A stretch of DNA of 64,000 nucleotides from Lentzea flava (GCF_014648475.1 NZ_BMRE01000015.1:1-64000), one strand, 5' to 3'. Shown: positions 42,383 to 54,319, counted from the stretch's first letter. A program made the numbers and translations. The notes: generated by a model from the sequence alone, not told the origin.

Positions 42383-45300
42383 CTACCTGACCATGCTCCG
42401 CACCTGACGGGCGGCGACGGACAGGGTCGCGAGGTCCAGCTGGTGGACCCGGTTGATCTCGTCCAGCGCACCGCGCGAGCGAGCCAGGCGGGAGGCGTTG
42501 GCCTGCTCCCACTTCGCGATCTTCTCGGCGGCCGTGTCGCCCAGATCGCTCGCCCTCAGCACGTCGAGGGTGATGGCCCGCAACGACGAGTAGAAGTCGT
42601 CGCGCAACGCCAGGCGGGCGAGGGCGTGCCAGCGGTTGCCGCGCTCCAGGCTCGTCACCGAGTCCAGCATGTGGTCGATGTCGAGGTGGTCGGACAGCGC
42701 GAAGTACAGCTCGGCGGTCTCCCGGTGCGAACGCTCCGGGCCCATGCCACCGGCCGGGCCGATCTCGCGCTCGGCCAGCTCGGCGATCTCGGTGACGTCG
42801 AGCAGGCCGTACATGTAGAGCAGCGCCGCGACCTTGCGGGCCAGCTCCGCCGGGACACCCTGTTCGACGTACCTGTCCGCCTTGCCGGCGACCACGTCGT
42901 ACTCCTTGCCCTGCAACAGGTCCAGGGCGAAGGGGCTGAGCTCCTCGACGACGCCGCGGAAGCGGTTGATCGTCGAGCCCACCGCCAGCGGCTGCGGGCG
43001 GTTCGAGAGCAGCCAGCGCGACGCGCGGTCCAGCAGACGACGGGTCTCCAGGACCATGTTGTCCTGGACGTGGGTCGCCACCACGTTGTCGAGCGCCTGG
43101 ATCTCGCGCCAGATCGTCGGCAGGTCGAAGACCTCGGTGACCACGGCGTAGGAGCGGACCGCGTCGGTCGCCGACGCGCTCATCTCCTCGGCCAGGCGGA
43201 ACGCGTAGGAGATGCCACCGCCGTCGACGACCTCGTTCACGACCACCGTGGTGATGATCTGCTTGGCCAGCGGGTGGTTCGGGATCGCCGCGCCGAACCG
43301 CTCGCGCAGCAGCGTCGGGAAGTAGTCCGGCAGCTTGTTCTTGAACGTGTCGATCGTCGGGATGTCGCTCGCGAGCAGCTCTTCCTTCAGCGTGAGCTTG
43401 GTGAACGCGAGCAGCGTGGCGAGCTCCGGCGAGGTGAGGCCCTGGCCGCTCTTCTCCAGCGCCTTGAACTCCGCGACGCTCGGCAACGCCTCCAGCTGGC
43501 GGTCGAGCGCGCCACGCTCCTCCAGGTCGGCCGTGAGGCGCGCGTGCACCGACAGCATCGGAGCGGCGTGCGCCCGGCTGACGCCGAGGACGTTGTTCTG
43601 CGAGTAGTTGTCCGCCAGCACGAGCTCGCCGACCTCGTCGGTCATCTCGCCGAGGACCTCGTTGCGCTGCTGCTGCTCCAGCGAACCCTCCCGGACCAGG
43701 TGGTCCAGCAGGATCTTGATGTTGACCTCGTGGTCGGAGCAGTCGACACCCGCGGAGTTGTCGAGCGCGTCGGTGTTGACCTTGCCGCCGGCGCGCGCGA
43801 ACTCGATGCGGCCGCGCTGGGTGAGGCCCAGGTTGCCGCCCTCGCCGACGACCTTGACCCGCAGGTCGGCGCCGTTGACGCGGATCGCGTCGTTGGCCTT
43901 GTCGCCGACGTCGGCGTGCGACTCGGTCGAGGCCTTGACGTACGTGCCGATGCCGCCGTTCCACAGCAGGTCGACCGGCGCGAGCAGGATGGCCTTCTTC
44001 AGCTCCGGCGGGGACAGCTTCTCCACTCCCTCCGGCAGTCCCAGCGCCACGCGGGCCTGCTCGGAGATCGGGATCGACTTCGCCGTGAGCGGGAAGATGC
44101 CGCCGCCCTCGCTGATCAGCGAGCGGTCGTAGTCGTCCCACGACGAGCGCGGCACGTTGAACAGCCGCACGCGCTCGGCGAACGACGTCGCCGCGACCGG
44201 GTTCGGGTCGATGAAGATGTGCCGGTGGTCGAACGCGGCCACGAGCCGGATGTGCTCGGACAGCATCATGCCGTTGCCGAACACGTCACCGGACATGTCG
44301 CCGATGCCGACGACGGTGAACTCCTCGGTCTGCGTGTCCACGCCGAGCTCGCGGAACGAGCGCTTCACGCTCTCCCACGCGCCCTTGGCCGTGATGCCCA
44401 TGGCCTTGTGGTCGTAGCCGATCGAGCCACCGGAGGCGAACGCGTCGCCCAGCCAGAAGCCGTAGCTCTGGCTCACGCCGTTGGCGATGTCGGAGAACGT
44501 CGCGGTGCCCTTGTCCGCGGCCACGACCAGGTACGTGTCGTCGCCGTCGTAGCGCACGACCTGCGGCGCGGGCACGACCTCGTTGTTGATCAGGTTGTCG
44601 GTGAGGTCGAGCAGGCCCGAGATGAACATCTTGTAGCAGGCGATGCCCTCGGACATGAAGTTCTCGCGGTCGATGCCGGGGTCGCCCGTCGCCGGGACCG
44701 GGCGCTTCACGACGAAGCCGCCCTTCGCGCCGACCGGCACGATCACCGCGTTCTTGACCGCCTGCGCCTTGACCAGGCCGAGGATCTCCGTGCGGAAGTC
44801 CTCGCGACGGTCGGACCAGCGCAGGCCACCGCGCGCGACGCTGCCGAAGCGCAGGTGCACGCCCTCGACCCGCGGCGAGTACACGAAGATCTCGAACTTC
44901 GGCCGCGGCAGTGGGAGGTCCGGGATCGCCTGCGGGTCGAGCTTGACCGACAGGTACGGGCGCGCATTGCCCTCCGCGTCGCGGAAGAAGTAGTTCGTCC
45001 GCAGCGTGGCGTTGATCAGCGTGAGCAGGCTGCGCAGGATGCGGTCCGCGTCGAGGCTCGTCACGTCGTCGATCAGCTTGCCGATCTCGGTGACCATGGT
45101 GTCGGTGCGGTCGGCGCGCGTGGCCTCGTCCAGACGCGGGTCGAACCGCGCCTCGAACAACGCGACCAGCGCGATCGCCACGCTCGTGTGACCGAGCACC
45201 GCGTCCTCGATGTAGTCCTGCGAGTACGGCGTCCCCGCCTGGCGCAGGTACTTCGCGTACGCGCGCAGCATCGCGGCCTGCTGCCAGGTGAGCCCCGCCT

Positions 45301-47323
45301 GCAGCACCAGCGAGTTGAACCTGTCGACCTCGGCCTCACCGCGCCAGACGGCGGCGAACGCGTCCTGGAACCGCACGCGCACGTTGTCGAGGTCGGCCTC
45401 GGACAGCTGCGCGAGCGCCGCGGCGTCGATGCGCAGGCCGAAGTCGTAGATCCAGCACTGCACGCCGTCTTCGCGGGCGATCTCGTACGGCCGCTCGTCG
45501 ACGACGATCACGCCCATGCGCTGCAGCATCGGCAGCACGTCGGACAGGGTGATGCCCTCACCGGTCACGAACAGCTTGAAGCGCCGCTCCCCCGGCTCGG
45601 CGTCCTCCGGCACGTAGAACACCATGTCGAGGTCGCCCTCGGCGAGCGCCTCGATGCGCCGGTAGTCCTCGAGACCCGTGGTCGCCGGGAAGTCCTCCTT
45701 GTAGGCCTCCGGGAACACCGCGGCGTACCGCTGCCCCTGCTCGGTGGCCGACTCGGCGCCGACACCGTCGTCGCCGACGACGGCCTCGACCATGCGGTCG
45801 TCCCAGCTGCGGATGGCCTCGGCGAGTTTGGTCTGGATCGCCTGGGTGTCCGGCTCCAGCACGCGGGCCGGGTCCGTGTGCACCATGAAGTGCACGCGGG
45901 CGAGAGCGGACTCTCCTATGCGCGCGCTGTACTCGAGGTTCAGGCCACCGAGCTCGGCGAGCAGCACCTCCTGCATCGCGAGGCGGCTCGTCGTCGTGTA
46001 GCGGTCGCGCGGCAGGTAGACCAGGCACGAGAAGAAACGGCCGTACGGGTCGCGGCGCAGGAACAGCCGCAGCCGCCGCCGTTCCGCGAGCGCGATGACG
46101 CCCGTCGTCGTCTGGTAGAGCGTGTCGGCGTCCACCGAGAACAGCTCGGTGCGCGGGTAGTTCTGGATCACCTCGAGCATCCGCTGCCCCGAGTAGGACT
46201 GCAGCGGGAAGCCGGCCCGGTGGATCACGTCGCGCACCCGGCGCTCGATCACCGGGATGTCGAGCACGTCCTCATGCAGCGCAGTGGTGCTGAAGACACC
46301 GAGGAACCGGTGCTCACCGGAGACGTTGCCTCGCGCGTCGAACGTCTTCACGCCCACGTAGTAGGGGTAGACGCTGCGGTGCACGGTGCTCTGCGCGCTC
46401 GCCTGCGTCAGCACCAGCAGCTCGGGGCTGAGCGCCTGCGCGCCGTTGTCCGGCCCGGCGGTGAGGCTGCGCGCCGCGAGGCTGTCCTGCCGCAGCACAC
46501 CGAGCCCGCTCGCGAGCACGGCGCGGAGAGCCGGTTCACCGTCGTCCTGCACCAGCTCGTACTGCCGGTAGCCCATGAACGTGAAGTGCCCGTCCGCGAG
46601 CCACCTGAGCAGCTTCGCGGCGTCCGTGGTGGCCTCGGACGAGTCCTTCTCCAGTTCCTCGGCGAGCTGCGTCGCCGTGGTGATCATCCGATCGGTGTCC
46701 TCGACGACCTCGCGGACGTCGGTCAGCACCGCCAGCAGCCGGGTCTCCAGCTCACGCGCCCGATCGGGGTCCGTGATGAGGTCGACCTCGATGTTCATCC
46801 ACGACTCGGCCAGCGCGTCGGCGGGCGGGTCGGCCGGATCGGCGGTCGGCAGCACCTCGAGACGCTCACCGGTCACCGGGTCGCGGCGCACGACGACGAT
46901 GGGGTGCACAACACGCTGCACCTGCACACCGGCCCGCGTCAGCTCGGACGCGACCGAGTCCACGAGGTAGGGCATGTCGTCCGTCACGACCTGCACCACG
47001 GTGACCGGACACTGCCAGCCGTCGGCGGACCGTGTCGGGTTCAGGATGCGCACCGCGGCGCGTCCGGGAATGCGGCTCTCGGCGAGCTGGTAGTTCGACC
47101 GCACCGCTCCGACCAGGTCCACCGGGTCGTCGTCGTTGACTTCCTCGGCGGGCACGTGCCGGTAGAAGAGGCGGATCAGATCAGCGAGCTCGGGGGCATT
47201 GGCGGCGGCCCGTTCGATCAACTCGTCACGGACCTGTTCAGGACTGGCCGGTCGACTCCCACCACCCGCGGCAGCTACCGCGGAGGCGTCGTCGGTTCGG
47301 GTCGGGGCTCCAGTCGAGGTCAT
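42383..47323 (-). CDS. gdh: NAD-specific glutamate dehydrogenase, large (180-kDa) class
   Basis: A 1646-aa enzyme converting glutamate to 2-oxoglutarate and ammonium with NAD. Long N-terminal ACT-like regulatory regions (residues 1 to about 700) precede the catalytic dehydrogenase core around residues 790-1250: GSVARGGLRWSDRREDFRTE, then VIVPVGAKGGFVVK with the catalytic Lys region, and VVGEGGNLGLTQRGRIEFA in the NAD domain. A helical C-terminal domain follows. Length is normal for the class. Ortholog of Rv2476c by position. In relatives, GarA controls it by protein binding. Confidence 0.96.
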   Translation of the reverse strand: MTSTGAPTRTDDASAVAAAGGGSRPASPEQVRDELIERAAANAPELADLIRLFYRHVPAEEVNDDDPVDLVGAVRSNYQLAESRIPGRAAVRILNPTRSADGWQCPVTVVQVVTDDMPYLVDSVASELTRAGVQVQRVVHPIVVVRRDPVTGERLEVLPTADPADPPADALAESWMNIEVDLITDPDRARELETRLLAVLTDVREVVEDTDRMITTATQLAEELEKDSSEATTDAAKLLRWLADGHFTFMGYRQYELVQDDGEPALRAVLASGLGVLRQDSLAARSLTAGPDNGAQALSPELLVLTQASAQSTVHRSVYPYYVGVKTFDARGNVSGEHRFLGVFSTTALHEDVLDIPVIERRVRDVIHRAGFPLQSYSGQRMLEVIQNYPRTELFSVDADTLYQTTTGVIALAERRRLRLFLRRDPYGRFFSCLVYLPRDRYTTTSRLAMQEVLLAELGGLNLEYSARIGESALARVHFMVHTDPARVLEPDTQAIQTKLAEAIRSWDDRMVEAVVGDDGVGAESATEQGQRYAAVFPEAYKEDFPATTGLEDYRRIEALAEGDLDMVFYVPEDAEPGERRFKLFVTGEGITLSDVLPMLQRMGVIVVDERPYEIAREDGVQCWIYDFGLRIDAAALAQLSEADLDNVRVRFQDAFAAVWRGEAEVDRFNSLVLQAGLTWQQAAMLRAYAKYLRQAGTPYSQDYIEDAVLGHTSVAIALVALFEARFDPRLDEATRADRTDTMVTEIGKLIDDVTSLDADRILRSLLTLINATLRTNYFFRDAEGNARPYLSVKLDPQAIPDLPLPRPKFEIFVYSPRVEGVHLRFGSVARGGLRWSDRREDFRTEILGLVKAQAVKNAVIVPVGAKGGFVVKRPVPATGDPGIDRENFMSEGIACYKMFISGLLDLTDNLINNEVVPAPQVVRYDGDDTYLVVAADKGTATFSDIANGVSQSYGFWLGDAFASGGSIGYDHKAMGITAKGAWESVKRSFRELGVDTQTEEFTVVGIGDMSGDVFGNGMMLSEHIRLVAAFDHRHIFIDPNPVAATSFAERVRLFNVPRSSWDDYDRSLISEGGGIFPLTAKSIPISEQARVALGLPEGVEKLSPPELKKAILLAPVDLLWNGGIGTYVKASTESHADVGDKANDAIRVNGADLRVKVVGEGGNLGLTQRGRIEFARAGGKVNTDALDNSAGVDCSDHEVNIKILLDHLVREGSLEQQQRNEVLGEMTDEVGELVLADNYSQNNVLGVSRAHAAPMLSVHARLTADLEERGALDRQLEALPSVAEFKALEKSGQGLTSPELATLLAFTKLTLKEELLASDIPTIDTFKNKLPDYFPTLLRERFGAAIPNHPLAKQIITTVVVNEVVDGGGISYAFRLAEEMSASATDAVRSYAVVTEVFDLPTIWREIQALDNVVATHVQDNMVLETRRLLDRASRWLLSNRPQPLAVGSTINRFRGVVEELSPFALDLLQGKEYDVVAGKADRYVEQGVPAELARKVAALLYMYGLLDVTEIAELAEREIGPAGGMGPERSHRETAELYFALSDHLDIDHMLDSVTSLERGNRWHALARLALRDDFYSSLRAITLDVLRASDLGDTAAEKIAKWEQANASRLARSRGALDEINRVHQLDLATLSVAARQVRSMVR

Positions 47324-47751
47324 CTTCAGGCGACTCCACGCTATCCGGCACCTCTGTGTGCCGGGTCCAACCCCACCCTAGATGGGGTGGCGGCCGTCAC
47401 CGGCAACGGGAGGGGCACTGACGGACCACTGAATCGTGGGCTGAATCGAGTCACATCATCAGTGGCGACAACGCATTCCGCATCGTGGACCCACCCGTGT
47501 CGCGCAGGCCCACGCCGATTCTCGGGATCAAGGGCCCGGCGGTGTCGTCCTGACCGCCGAACCGCAAAAGTCACACGCCCGGCCGTGCCAGGCCACCCGA
47601 CCAGCGGGCGAGCCCGGGCACTCCGCGTGCACCCCGCCGGGTCCGGCAGGGCGGTGTCCGCCCTGCCGTTCCCACTCGGGCGCGGGTTCACGCCAACACA
47701 TTTCGGAAATCTGCCGTCGGGATGCGGATCCCGCCACGTGCCAGGATCCGC
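47324..47751. other. Intergenic region upstream of gdh
   Basis: A 428-bp gap between the gdh start and the 3' end of the FG-repeat protein gene. It must hold the gdh promoter. It contains a short hairpin (CCACCC/GGGTGG near 47385-47402) in the probable gdh leader, and a terminator at 47644-47668. I see no gene or recognised riboswitch. Confidence 0.6.
47644..47668 (-). terminator. Hairpin downstream of the FG-repeat protein gene
   Basis: CGGCAGGGCGG (47644-47654) pairs with CCGCCCTGCCG (47658-47668) around a 3-nt loop, about 85 bp after the stop of the reverse gene. Confidence 0.65.
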
Positions 47752-50700
47752 TCACGTGCCGGGCAAGGTCCAGCCCGCCGGACCGTCCGGCCGAACAGGA
47801 CGGATCGGACCGGTCGTCTCGTTGTCCGGCGTGGCGCCCACGGGGACGATCGGGCCGGTCTTCTCCTCCTCGGACTCCGCGGACGGCTGCTCCGGGAAGA
47901 AGTAGGACCGCGGCTCCGGACCCTGCTGCGTCTCCGGACTCTGTTGCGGCGCCGGTTCCGGGGAGCCGAACGACAGCCCGGTCCGGAACAGCGCGTCGTC
48001 GGCAGCGGGTTGCTGCGCGCCGAACGACTGCCCCGGCTGGTACAGGGACTCGCCACCCCCGCCGGCCCCCGCCGACTGACCTGGGCTGAAGAGCGAGTCC
48101 GTGCTGGGCGGCCGCTCTGCTTCGGACGGCCGCTCTGCTTCGGCGGGCGGCTGCGCCAGGTAGGACTGGTCGGACACCTCGGACCGCTCGCCTCCGCCGG
48201 ACCACTCCGGCGCGACCACGTCGGAGGCCTGCAGCTGCTCCTCGTCGGAGCGGCGACCGGTCTCGTACGCGACGAGCGCCTCCGCGAGGAGGTCGGCAAG
48301 GCTCAGGTCGCTGGGCTTGCGGCGGCTGCTCGGGCGGCCTGTTCGTGCGCCGGTCTCGCTCTTCTCCTCGGTGGGCTGGTCGCTGCCGGTCGGCGTGGAC
48401 TCGGCCGTCGCCTCGCCGAGCCCAGTCTCGGTGGCGGAGGGTTGAGCGGTGTCCGGCGGGGACTCCGTGGCGAAGAAGTCGTACTGCGGGGATGAGTCGG
48501 ACTCGGTGGCCGAGCCGAAGCCGGCGGCGCCCGCAGCCTCGGAAGACGCCGCCGAATCAAAACCGGCACCCGCAGACGAACCGGCAGATGCGGCCGAACC
48601 GAACCCGACATCCGTGGCGGGCCCAGTCGACACTGCAGGGTCGAACCCGGCGCTCGTGTCAGAACCTGAGGACGCAGCCCGATCGAACCCAGCACCCATG
48701 GCCGAGCCCTGGTCGAACCCGGTGCGCGGGCCAGAACCCAAGGCCGGGTCGTCGTCCGACGGGGTGGACTGGCCCACGTCTGCGGCACGGCCCGTTTTGG
48801 TGCCGGAGTCGGATGTGGTGGCCGGGCCCGTCAACATCACCAGGTTGGCGCTCGCGTCGTAGTCGGGCGCGATGTCGAAGTTGGCCCACGCTGCCGGATC
48901 TGGCTGGTGTGGCAGGTCGGGTGCGGCATCCGCTGGGCCGGCCTGGGTGGACGCGTCCGGCTGGGCCGGTGCGCCATCTGAGGGCGCCGGGTCGGGTTGG
49001 GGGCCGAAGCCCGGCTGCGTGCCGAAACTCGTTTGGGTGCCGAACGTCGTCTGGGTGCCGAAGGTCTGGGTCCCGAAGGTCGGCTGCGTGCCGAAGCTCG
49101 TTTGCGTACCGAAGCTCGACTGGGCGCCGGGCTGGGTGCCGAAGCTGTGCTCGGGCTCCGCGCGAAATCCCGTGCCCGAGGCCGGCACGGCGCCGAAGCC
49201 GCGCTCGGTGTCGGCGTCTGGCTGGGCGCCGTAGGTGGGCTGGTCCGGCGTGGCGCGGATCGGGGTGGTGGGGAGGTTCGAGGTGTCGTCCTCCGGCTCC
49301 ACGTCCGCCGGGCTCAGGAACGTGCTCGAGAGCAGGTCCGGCTCTGGCGGTTGCGGGATCTCGTCGGGGGTGGGCACCGGCGGGATCGGGTCCGGGAGTG
49401 GCGGCAGCGGCTTGCGCTCCGGGTCCGGGGGCTGGGTGGGGTTCGGCGGTTCGGCCGGGTCCGGGGACGGGACCGACGCCGTCGACCACTGCGGGGTGCT
49501 GAAGTCGAAGGCGCTGTAGTCGCGGTTGGGGAGGTTGCGCTCGTTCTGGTCGGACGGCGTCGCCGGGAAGCCTGCGGCCGGGGTGTGCGGCGGGTAGGCC
49601 GGGGCCGGGTCGTCCAGGTGGGGGCCGAAGTCCGGGGCCGCCGGCGGGCGGGAGAAGGCCGCGGCGAGGTTCGAGCGGGACGGCGTGTCCGGGTCGGCGT
49701 AGTAGTTCGGGCCGGCCAGGGGGTCTGGCGCGGAGTGGGCGCCGGCGAAGAAGTCCTGCTGGGGCTGGGACTTCTCGGCAGGGTCGTCCTGGCGCAAGCG
49801 GGACGGCGGTTCCACTCGCCAGGACGGGGTGGCTGGTTCCTCGTCGGTGTCCGGGGCCCGGCGGCGGCCGCCTGCTCGCAGTCCCTGGGCCTTGAGCATG
49901 TCCATCACGCTTTCCGGCTGGGCTCTGGTGGCCTCTTCGCGGGCAGCGGCTTCCCTGGCCGCTTCTCTCGCGGCTTCCTGGCGCGCCGACTCCTGGCGCG
50001 CGGCCTCCTCGCGGGCCGCGGCTTGGCGGGCCGCTTCCTCGGCTGCCTCGCGTTCGGCCGCGGCTCGTTGTTCGGCGCGGGCCTGGCGCTCCGCCTCGAT
50101 CTGGCGGCGGGCCTCGCGCTGCAGCTCCATGAGCTGTTGCTCGACCTTGCGCTTGCGTTCCTGTTCCGGGGACAGCGCAGGGGTTTCGGCCGGGGTTGCT
50201 GCGGCCGGTGACGGTGGTGATGGTGGTGTGGGCTGGTCGTCCTCGATCTCGCCCGCGGCCACTCGGGCGGCGCGGCGGCGGCCGCTGACCATGGCGCCTG
50301 CCGAGGCGATCAGGCCCGAGGCCGGGACTGTGCGGTCGGACGAGGGTGCTGCTGGAGGCTGGGGTTCCACTGGGTCCGGTGTCTTGTCGTCGGGTTCGCC
50401 GAACGGCTGGACCATGCGCCACCGGTCGGCGGCGTGCTGGCGTGCCGCGGACAAACCCTCCACGGTCATGTCTTCGGCAGCTCTGCGGACGCGCTTGACC
50501 TTCAGGCCGTCGCCCTTGCGGACCTGGACCGGGCGCCACTGGCGGAGCTGTTGTTTCAGGGCGGCGGACAGCACGCCGTCGGTGACCATCTGCATGCCGT
50601 CGAACGGGCGGAGCAGGCTCGCCAGTTGCTGGTGCAGGTCGGCCGGCTGGCGGTGGACGCCGGAGAACTCGGCGGCGAGGCGTGCGCGCACCGCGTAGAC

Positions 50701-51714
50701 GGCGCGGGCGCGACGGCGTTCGGCGGCGTGGGCGGCGCGCAGGTTCGTGAGCGCTTCGGCCAGTTCGCCGGACACCTCGTGCACGTGGGCCAGCGCGAGC
50801 AGGCTTTCGGCGAGCAGCGTGTCGAGCTGGTGGCGTTCGGCGCTCGCGGCGGCCTCGCTGAGCATCTCGCGGGCCACGGCCACCCGGCCGGCGGGCAGGT
50901 GGACGCGGGTCGCGAGAGCCAGCCGGAGCCAGCCCGTCGTGGACGCCGACGGCGCGCGCACCGGGCGGTCGAGCATCGGGGAGCCGACCTCGCTCGCGTC
51001 GAGCAGGCGGTTCGCGTCCATCAGCGCGAGTGCCAGCTCGAGCGTGAGGCGGCCCATGCCCTGGCCGCTGTCCGCCAACGGGTCGGTGAACCTGGCGAGC
51101 AGGTCGAGGCCTTCGCGGGCGGCACCGATGGCGGCGGCGATGTCGCCCCACCGGCGGTGCTGGGCTGCCTGCACCGCGCGGATCAGGCCGCGCAGCAACA
51201 GGCGGGTGTCGTCGTCGAGCGACTTGTCGGCGACGTAGAGCTGGTCGGCCTCCGCGAGCGCCCGCGTGGGTTCGTCGCCGCGGCCGACCGTGACGAGGCA
51301 TTCGCTGGCCTGCACCAGAGCCGACGCCCGCAGTTCCGCGGGCACGTCCGGCGCTTCCAGCACGGGCGTCACCGCGGCGAAGCCCGTCAGCGGTGCGCCC
51401 ACGGACCGCGCGCACGCCGCGAGCTCGACCCGCAGCAGCCACGCGGTCTCGTGTTCACCGGCGGCCTCGGCCGCCTTCAACGCGTCGATCGCCCTGTCGG
51501 CGATGCGGACACCGCGGCCCACGCGGTTGCCGGCGAAGACCACCAGCGACTCGGCGCGGAGTCGGTCGGCTTCGTCGTGACGGGCGGAGGCGAGCGCGAG
51601 TGCGCGCTCACCCAGCACCAGAGCGAGCTCCGGTGCCCGCCAACGCAGCCGCCAGGCGGGCACGACCAGCGTGCTCACCTCGACGTTCGCCTGCGTCTCG
51701 CCCCTCGCCGCCAC
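47752..51714 (-). CDS. 1320-aa protein: helical repeats, coiled coil and FG-rich disordered tail
   Basis: No known family for the whole protein. Residues 1 to about 400 are helical and look like TPR-type repeats. Residues 513-601 are a highly charged E/R/A/Q-rich coiled coil. The remaining 700 residues are low-complexity and acidic: a Pro-rich block near 780, then residues 855-903 with seven FGTQ units plus GFGPQ, and GFD/GFG/SFG units further on (about 14 FG dipeptides in all). There is no signal peptide or membrane segment. The GTG is 18 nt after the ettA stop, so it may be cotranscribed with ettA. The role is unknown; a scaffold or condensate-forming protein is a guess. Confidence 0.75.
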   Translation of the reverse strand: MAARGETQANVEVSTLVVPAWRLRWRAPELALVLGERALALASARHDEADRLRAESLVVFAGNRVGRGVRIADRAIDALKAAEAAGEHETAWLLRVELAACARSVGAPLTGFAAVTPVLEAPDVPAELRASALVQASECLVTVGRGDEPTRALAEADQLYVADKSLDDDTRLLLRGLIRAVQAAQHRRWGDIAAAIGAAREGLDLLARFTDPLADSGQGMGRLTLELALALMDANRLLDASEVGSPMLDRPVRAPSASTTGWLRLALATRVHLPAGRVAVAREMLSEAAASAERHQLDTLLAESLLALAHVHEVSGELAEALTNLRAAHAAERRRARAVYAVRARLAAEFSGVHRQPADLHQQLASLLRPFDGMQMVTDGVLSAALKQQLRQWRPVQVRKGDGLKVKRVRRAAEDMTVEGLSAARQHAADRWRMVQPFGEPDDKTPDPVEPQPPAAPSSDRTVPASGLIASAGAMVSGRRRAARVAAGEIEDDQPTPPSPPSPAAATPAETPALSPEQERKRKVEQQLMELQREARRQIEAERQARAEQRAAAEREAAEEAARQAAAREEAARQESARQEAAREAAREAAAREEATRAQPESVMDMLKAQGLRAGGRRRAPDTDEEPATPSWRVEPPSRLRQDDPAEKSQPQQDFFAGAHSAPDPLAGPNYYADPDTPSRSNLAAAFSRPPAAPDFGPHLDDPAPAYPPHTPAAGFPATPSDQNERNLPNRDYSAFDFSTPQWSTASVPSPDPAEPPNPTQPPDPERKPLPPLPDPIPPVPTPDEIPQPPEPDLLSSTFLSPADVEPEDDTSNLPTTPIRATPDQPTYGAQPDADTERGFGAVPASGTGFRAEPEHSFGTQPGAQSSFGTQTSFGTQPTFGTQTFGTQTTFGTQTSFGTQPGFGPQPDPAPSDGAPAQPDASTQAGPADAAPDLPHQPDPAAWANFDIAPDYDASANLVMLTGPATTSDSGTKTGRAADVGQSTPSDDDPALGSGPRTGFDQGSAMGAGFDRAASSGSDTSAGFDPAVSTGPATDVGFGSAASAGSSAGAGFDSAASSEAAGAAGFGSATESDSSPQYDFFATESPPDTAQPSATETGLGEATAESTPTGSDQPTEEKSETGARTGRPSSRRKPSDLSLADLLAEALVAYETGRRSDEEQLQASDVVAPEWSGGGERSEVSDQSYLAQPPAEAERPSEAERPPSTDSLFSPGQSAGAGGGGESLYQPGQSFGAQQPAADDALFRTGLSFGSPEPAPQQSPETQQGPEPRSYFFPEQPSAESEEEKTGPIVPVGATPDNETTGPIRPVRPDGPAGWTLPGT

Positions 51715-51732
51715 GACGTCGCCGTTGCCCTC

Positions 51733-53409
<1,677 letters not shown>

Positions 53410-53601
53410 GGCGGCGATCGTAGAGCGGTGTCCGGAGGCCACTGACCTCGGTCGCCGACAAGCAGCCGTTCGCCCCCGGATCGAGCGTCACGCGGGTCGG
53501 TGACCAGCCCGTTCCGTTCGAACGTGAACAACTGTCGGCGATCGGTCCTCATCGGCCCCGATCTACGAGCTTCCCTCCTTCTCGGATCGCAGTGCGTACA
53601 T

Positions 53602-53627
53602 CTTCTCCGGCGGCGCTGCCGGAGAAG
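53602..53627 (-). terminator. Hairpin downstream of the SSB-like gene
   Basis: CTTCTCCGGC (53602-53611) pairs with GCCGGAGAAG (53618-53627) around a 6-nt loop, about 50 bp past the stop of the reverse SSB-like gene. The rest of the 265-bp gap to ettA shows no gene. Confidence 0.75.
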
Positions 53628-53674
53628 GCGGGATCGGGGAACTCCCACGCGCGGTTGCCCCGAAGGGCGCAAGA

Positions 53675-54088
53675 TCAAAACGGCACGGGTTCCTCGGCGA
53701 GATCATCGCTCACCCGCGGTTCAACGACGGGAGCGGAGCCGAGTGACTGCACACGGCTCAAATCCAGCCCGACGTGCAGCGCGTCCAGGTTGAACGTCGT
53801 CTTCTTCACGTCGTCCTTCTCGTAGGTCCGCATCCGCAGCTTGCCCTGGACGATCACGGGATCACCTTTGGACAGCGCGGTCTTCACGCTGTCGGCGAGC
53901 TTGCGCCAGCAGGAGACGCCGAGCCAGAGCGACTCGCCGTCCTCCCAGTCGCCGATCGAGGTGTTGTACCGGCGCTCGGTCGAGTTGATGCGGAAGAACG
54001 CGTTGGTCCTGCCGTCCTCGCCGTACCGGTAGGAGATCTCACTCGCCACCTGACCAACGACGGTGACCACCGTGGAATTCCAGGACAT
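53675..54088 (-). CDS. Single-stranded DNA-binding protein, Rv2478c type
   Basis: A 137-aa OB-fold protein: STVVTVVGQVASEISYRYG, then RTNAFFRINSTERRY and WLGVSCWRKLADSV, with the end of the fold at DPVIVQGKLRMRTYEKDD. It lacks the long glycine-rich region and the acidic DDxPF-type tail of the main SSB, although it ends EEPVPF. It is therefore the second, SSB-like paralogue. The ATG at 54088 has GGAGG about 11 nt upstream. Ortholog of Rv2478c by position. Confidence 0.9.
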   Translation of the reverse strand: MSWNSTVVTVVGQVASEISYRYGEDGRTNAFFRINSTERRYNTSIGDWEDGESLWLGVSCWRKLADSVKTALSKGDPVIVQGKLRMRTYEKDDVKKTTFNLDALHVGLDLSRVQSLGSAPVVEPRVSDDLAEEPVPF

Positions 54089-54270
54089 CGGGTTCTTGCC
54101 TCCAGGGTTGTGGGGTTGCTGGTCCAGGTTGCTCCTGGAGGGCGGGGTGGGAGCCGGGTGGACGGGGATCTGTGGATTACTCGCGGGTTGTGGACAGGTA
54201 GGGATCTTGAGCGGCCTCGGACCGCGGAATTGTCGGGGCGGTGTGCTAGTGCGGCGCTCGACCCGAGCGA

Positions 54271-54314
54271 ATGAGTGAGCGCCCACTCATTGACATGAGT
54301 GAGTGCCCACTCAT
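54271..54314. promoter_or_regulatory. Twin TetR operators
   Basis: Two near-identical 20-bp palindromes, ATGAGTGAGCGCCCACTCAT (54271-54290) and ATGAGTGAGTGCCCACTCAT (54295-54314), with centres 24 bp apart. Each has 7-bp arms ATGAGTG/CACTCAT. They flank and overlap the -35 and touch the -10 of the downstream promoter, a clear autorepression layout. Confidence 0.88.
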
Positions 54315-54319
54315 ACAGT
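54290..54319 (+). promoter_or_regulatory. Sigma-A-type promoter of the TetR-exporter operon
   Basis: TTGACA (54290-54295), an 18-bp spacer, then TACAGT (54314-54319). The expected transcription start coincides with the GTG at 54327, so the mRNA should be leaderless. The promoter is embedded in the twin TetR operators. Confidence 0.8.

Noticed and set aside
42443..47905. A very long open frame on the forward strand opposite gdh (1820 codons)
   Set aside because: It mirrors the gdh coding strand; its product is Arg/Val/Glu/Leu low-complexity with no domain, a normal shadow in DNA of about 70% GC.
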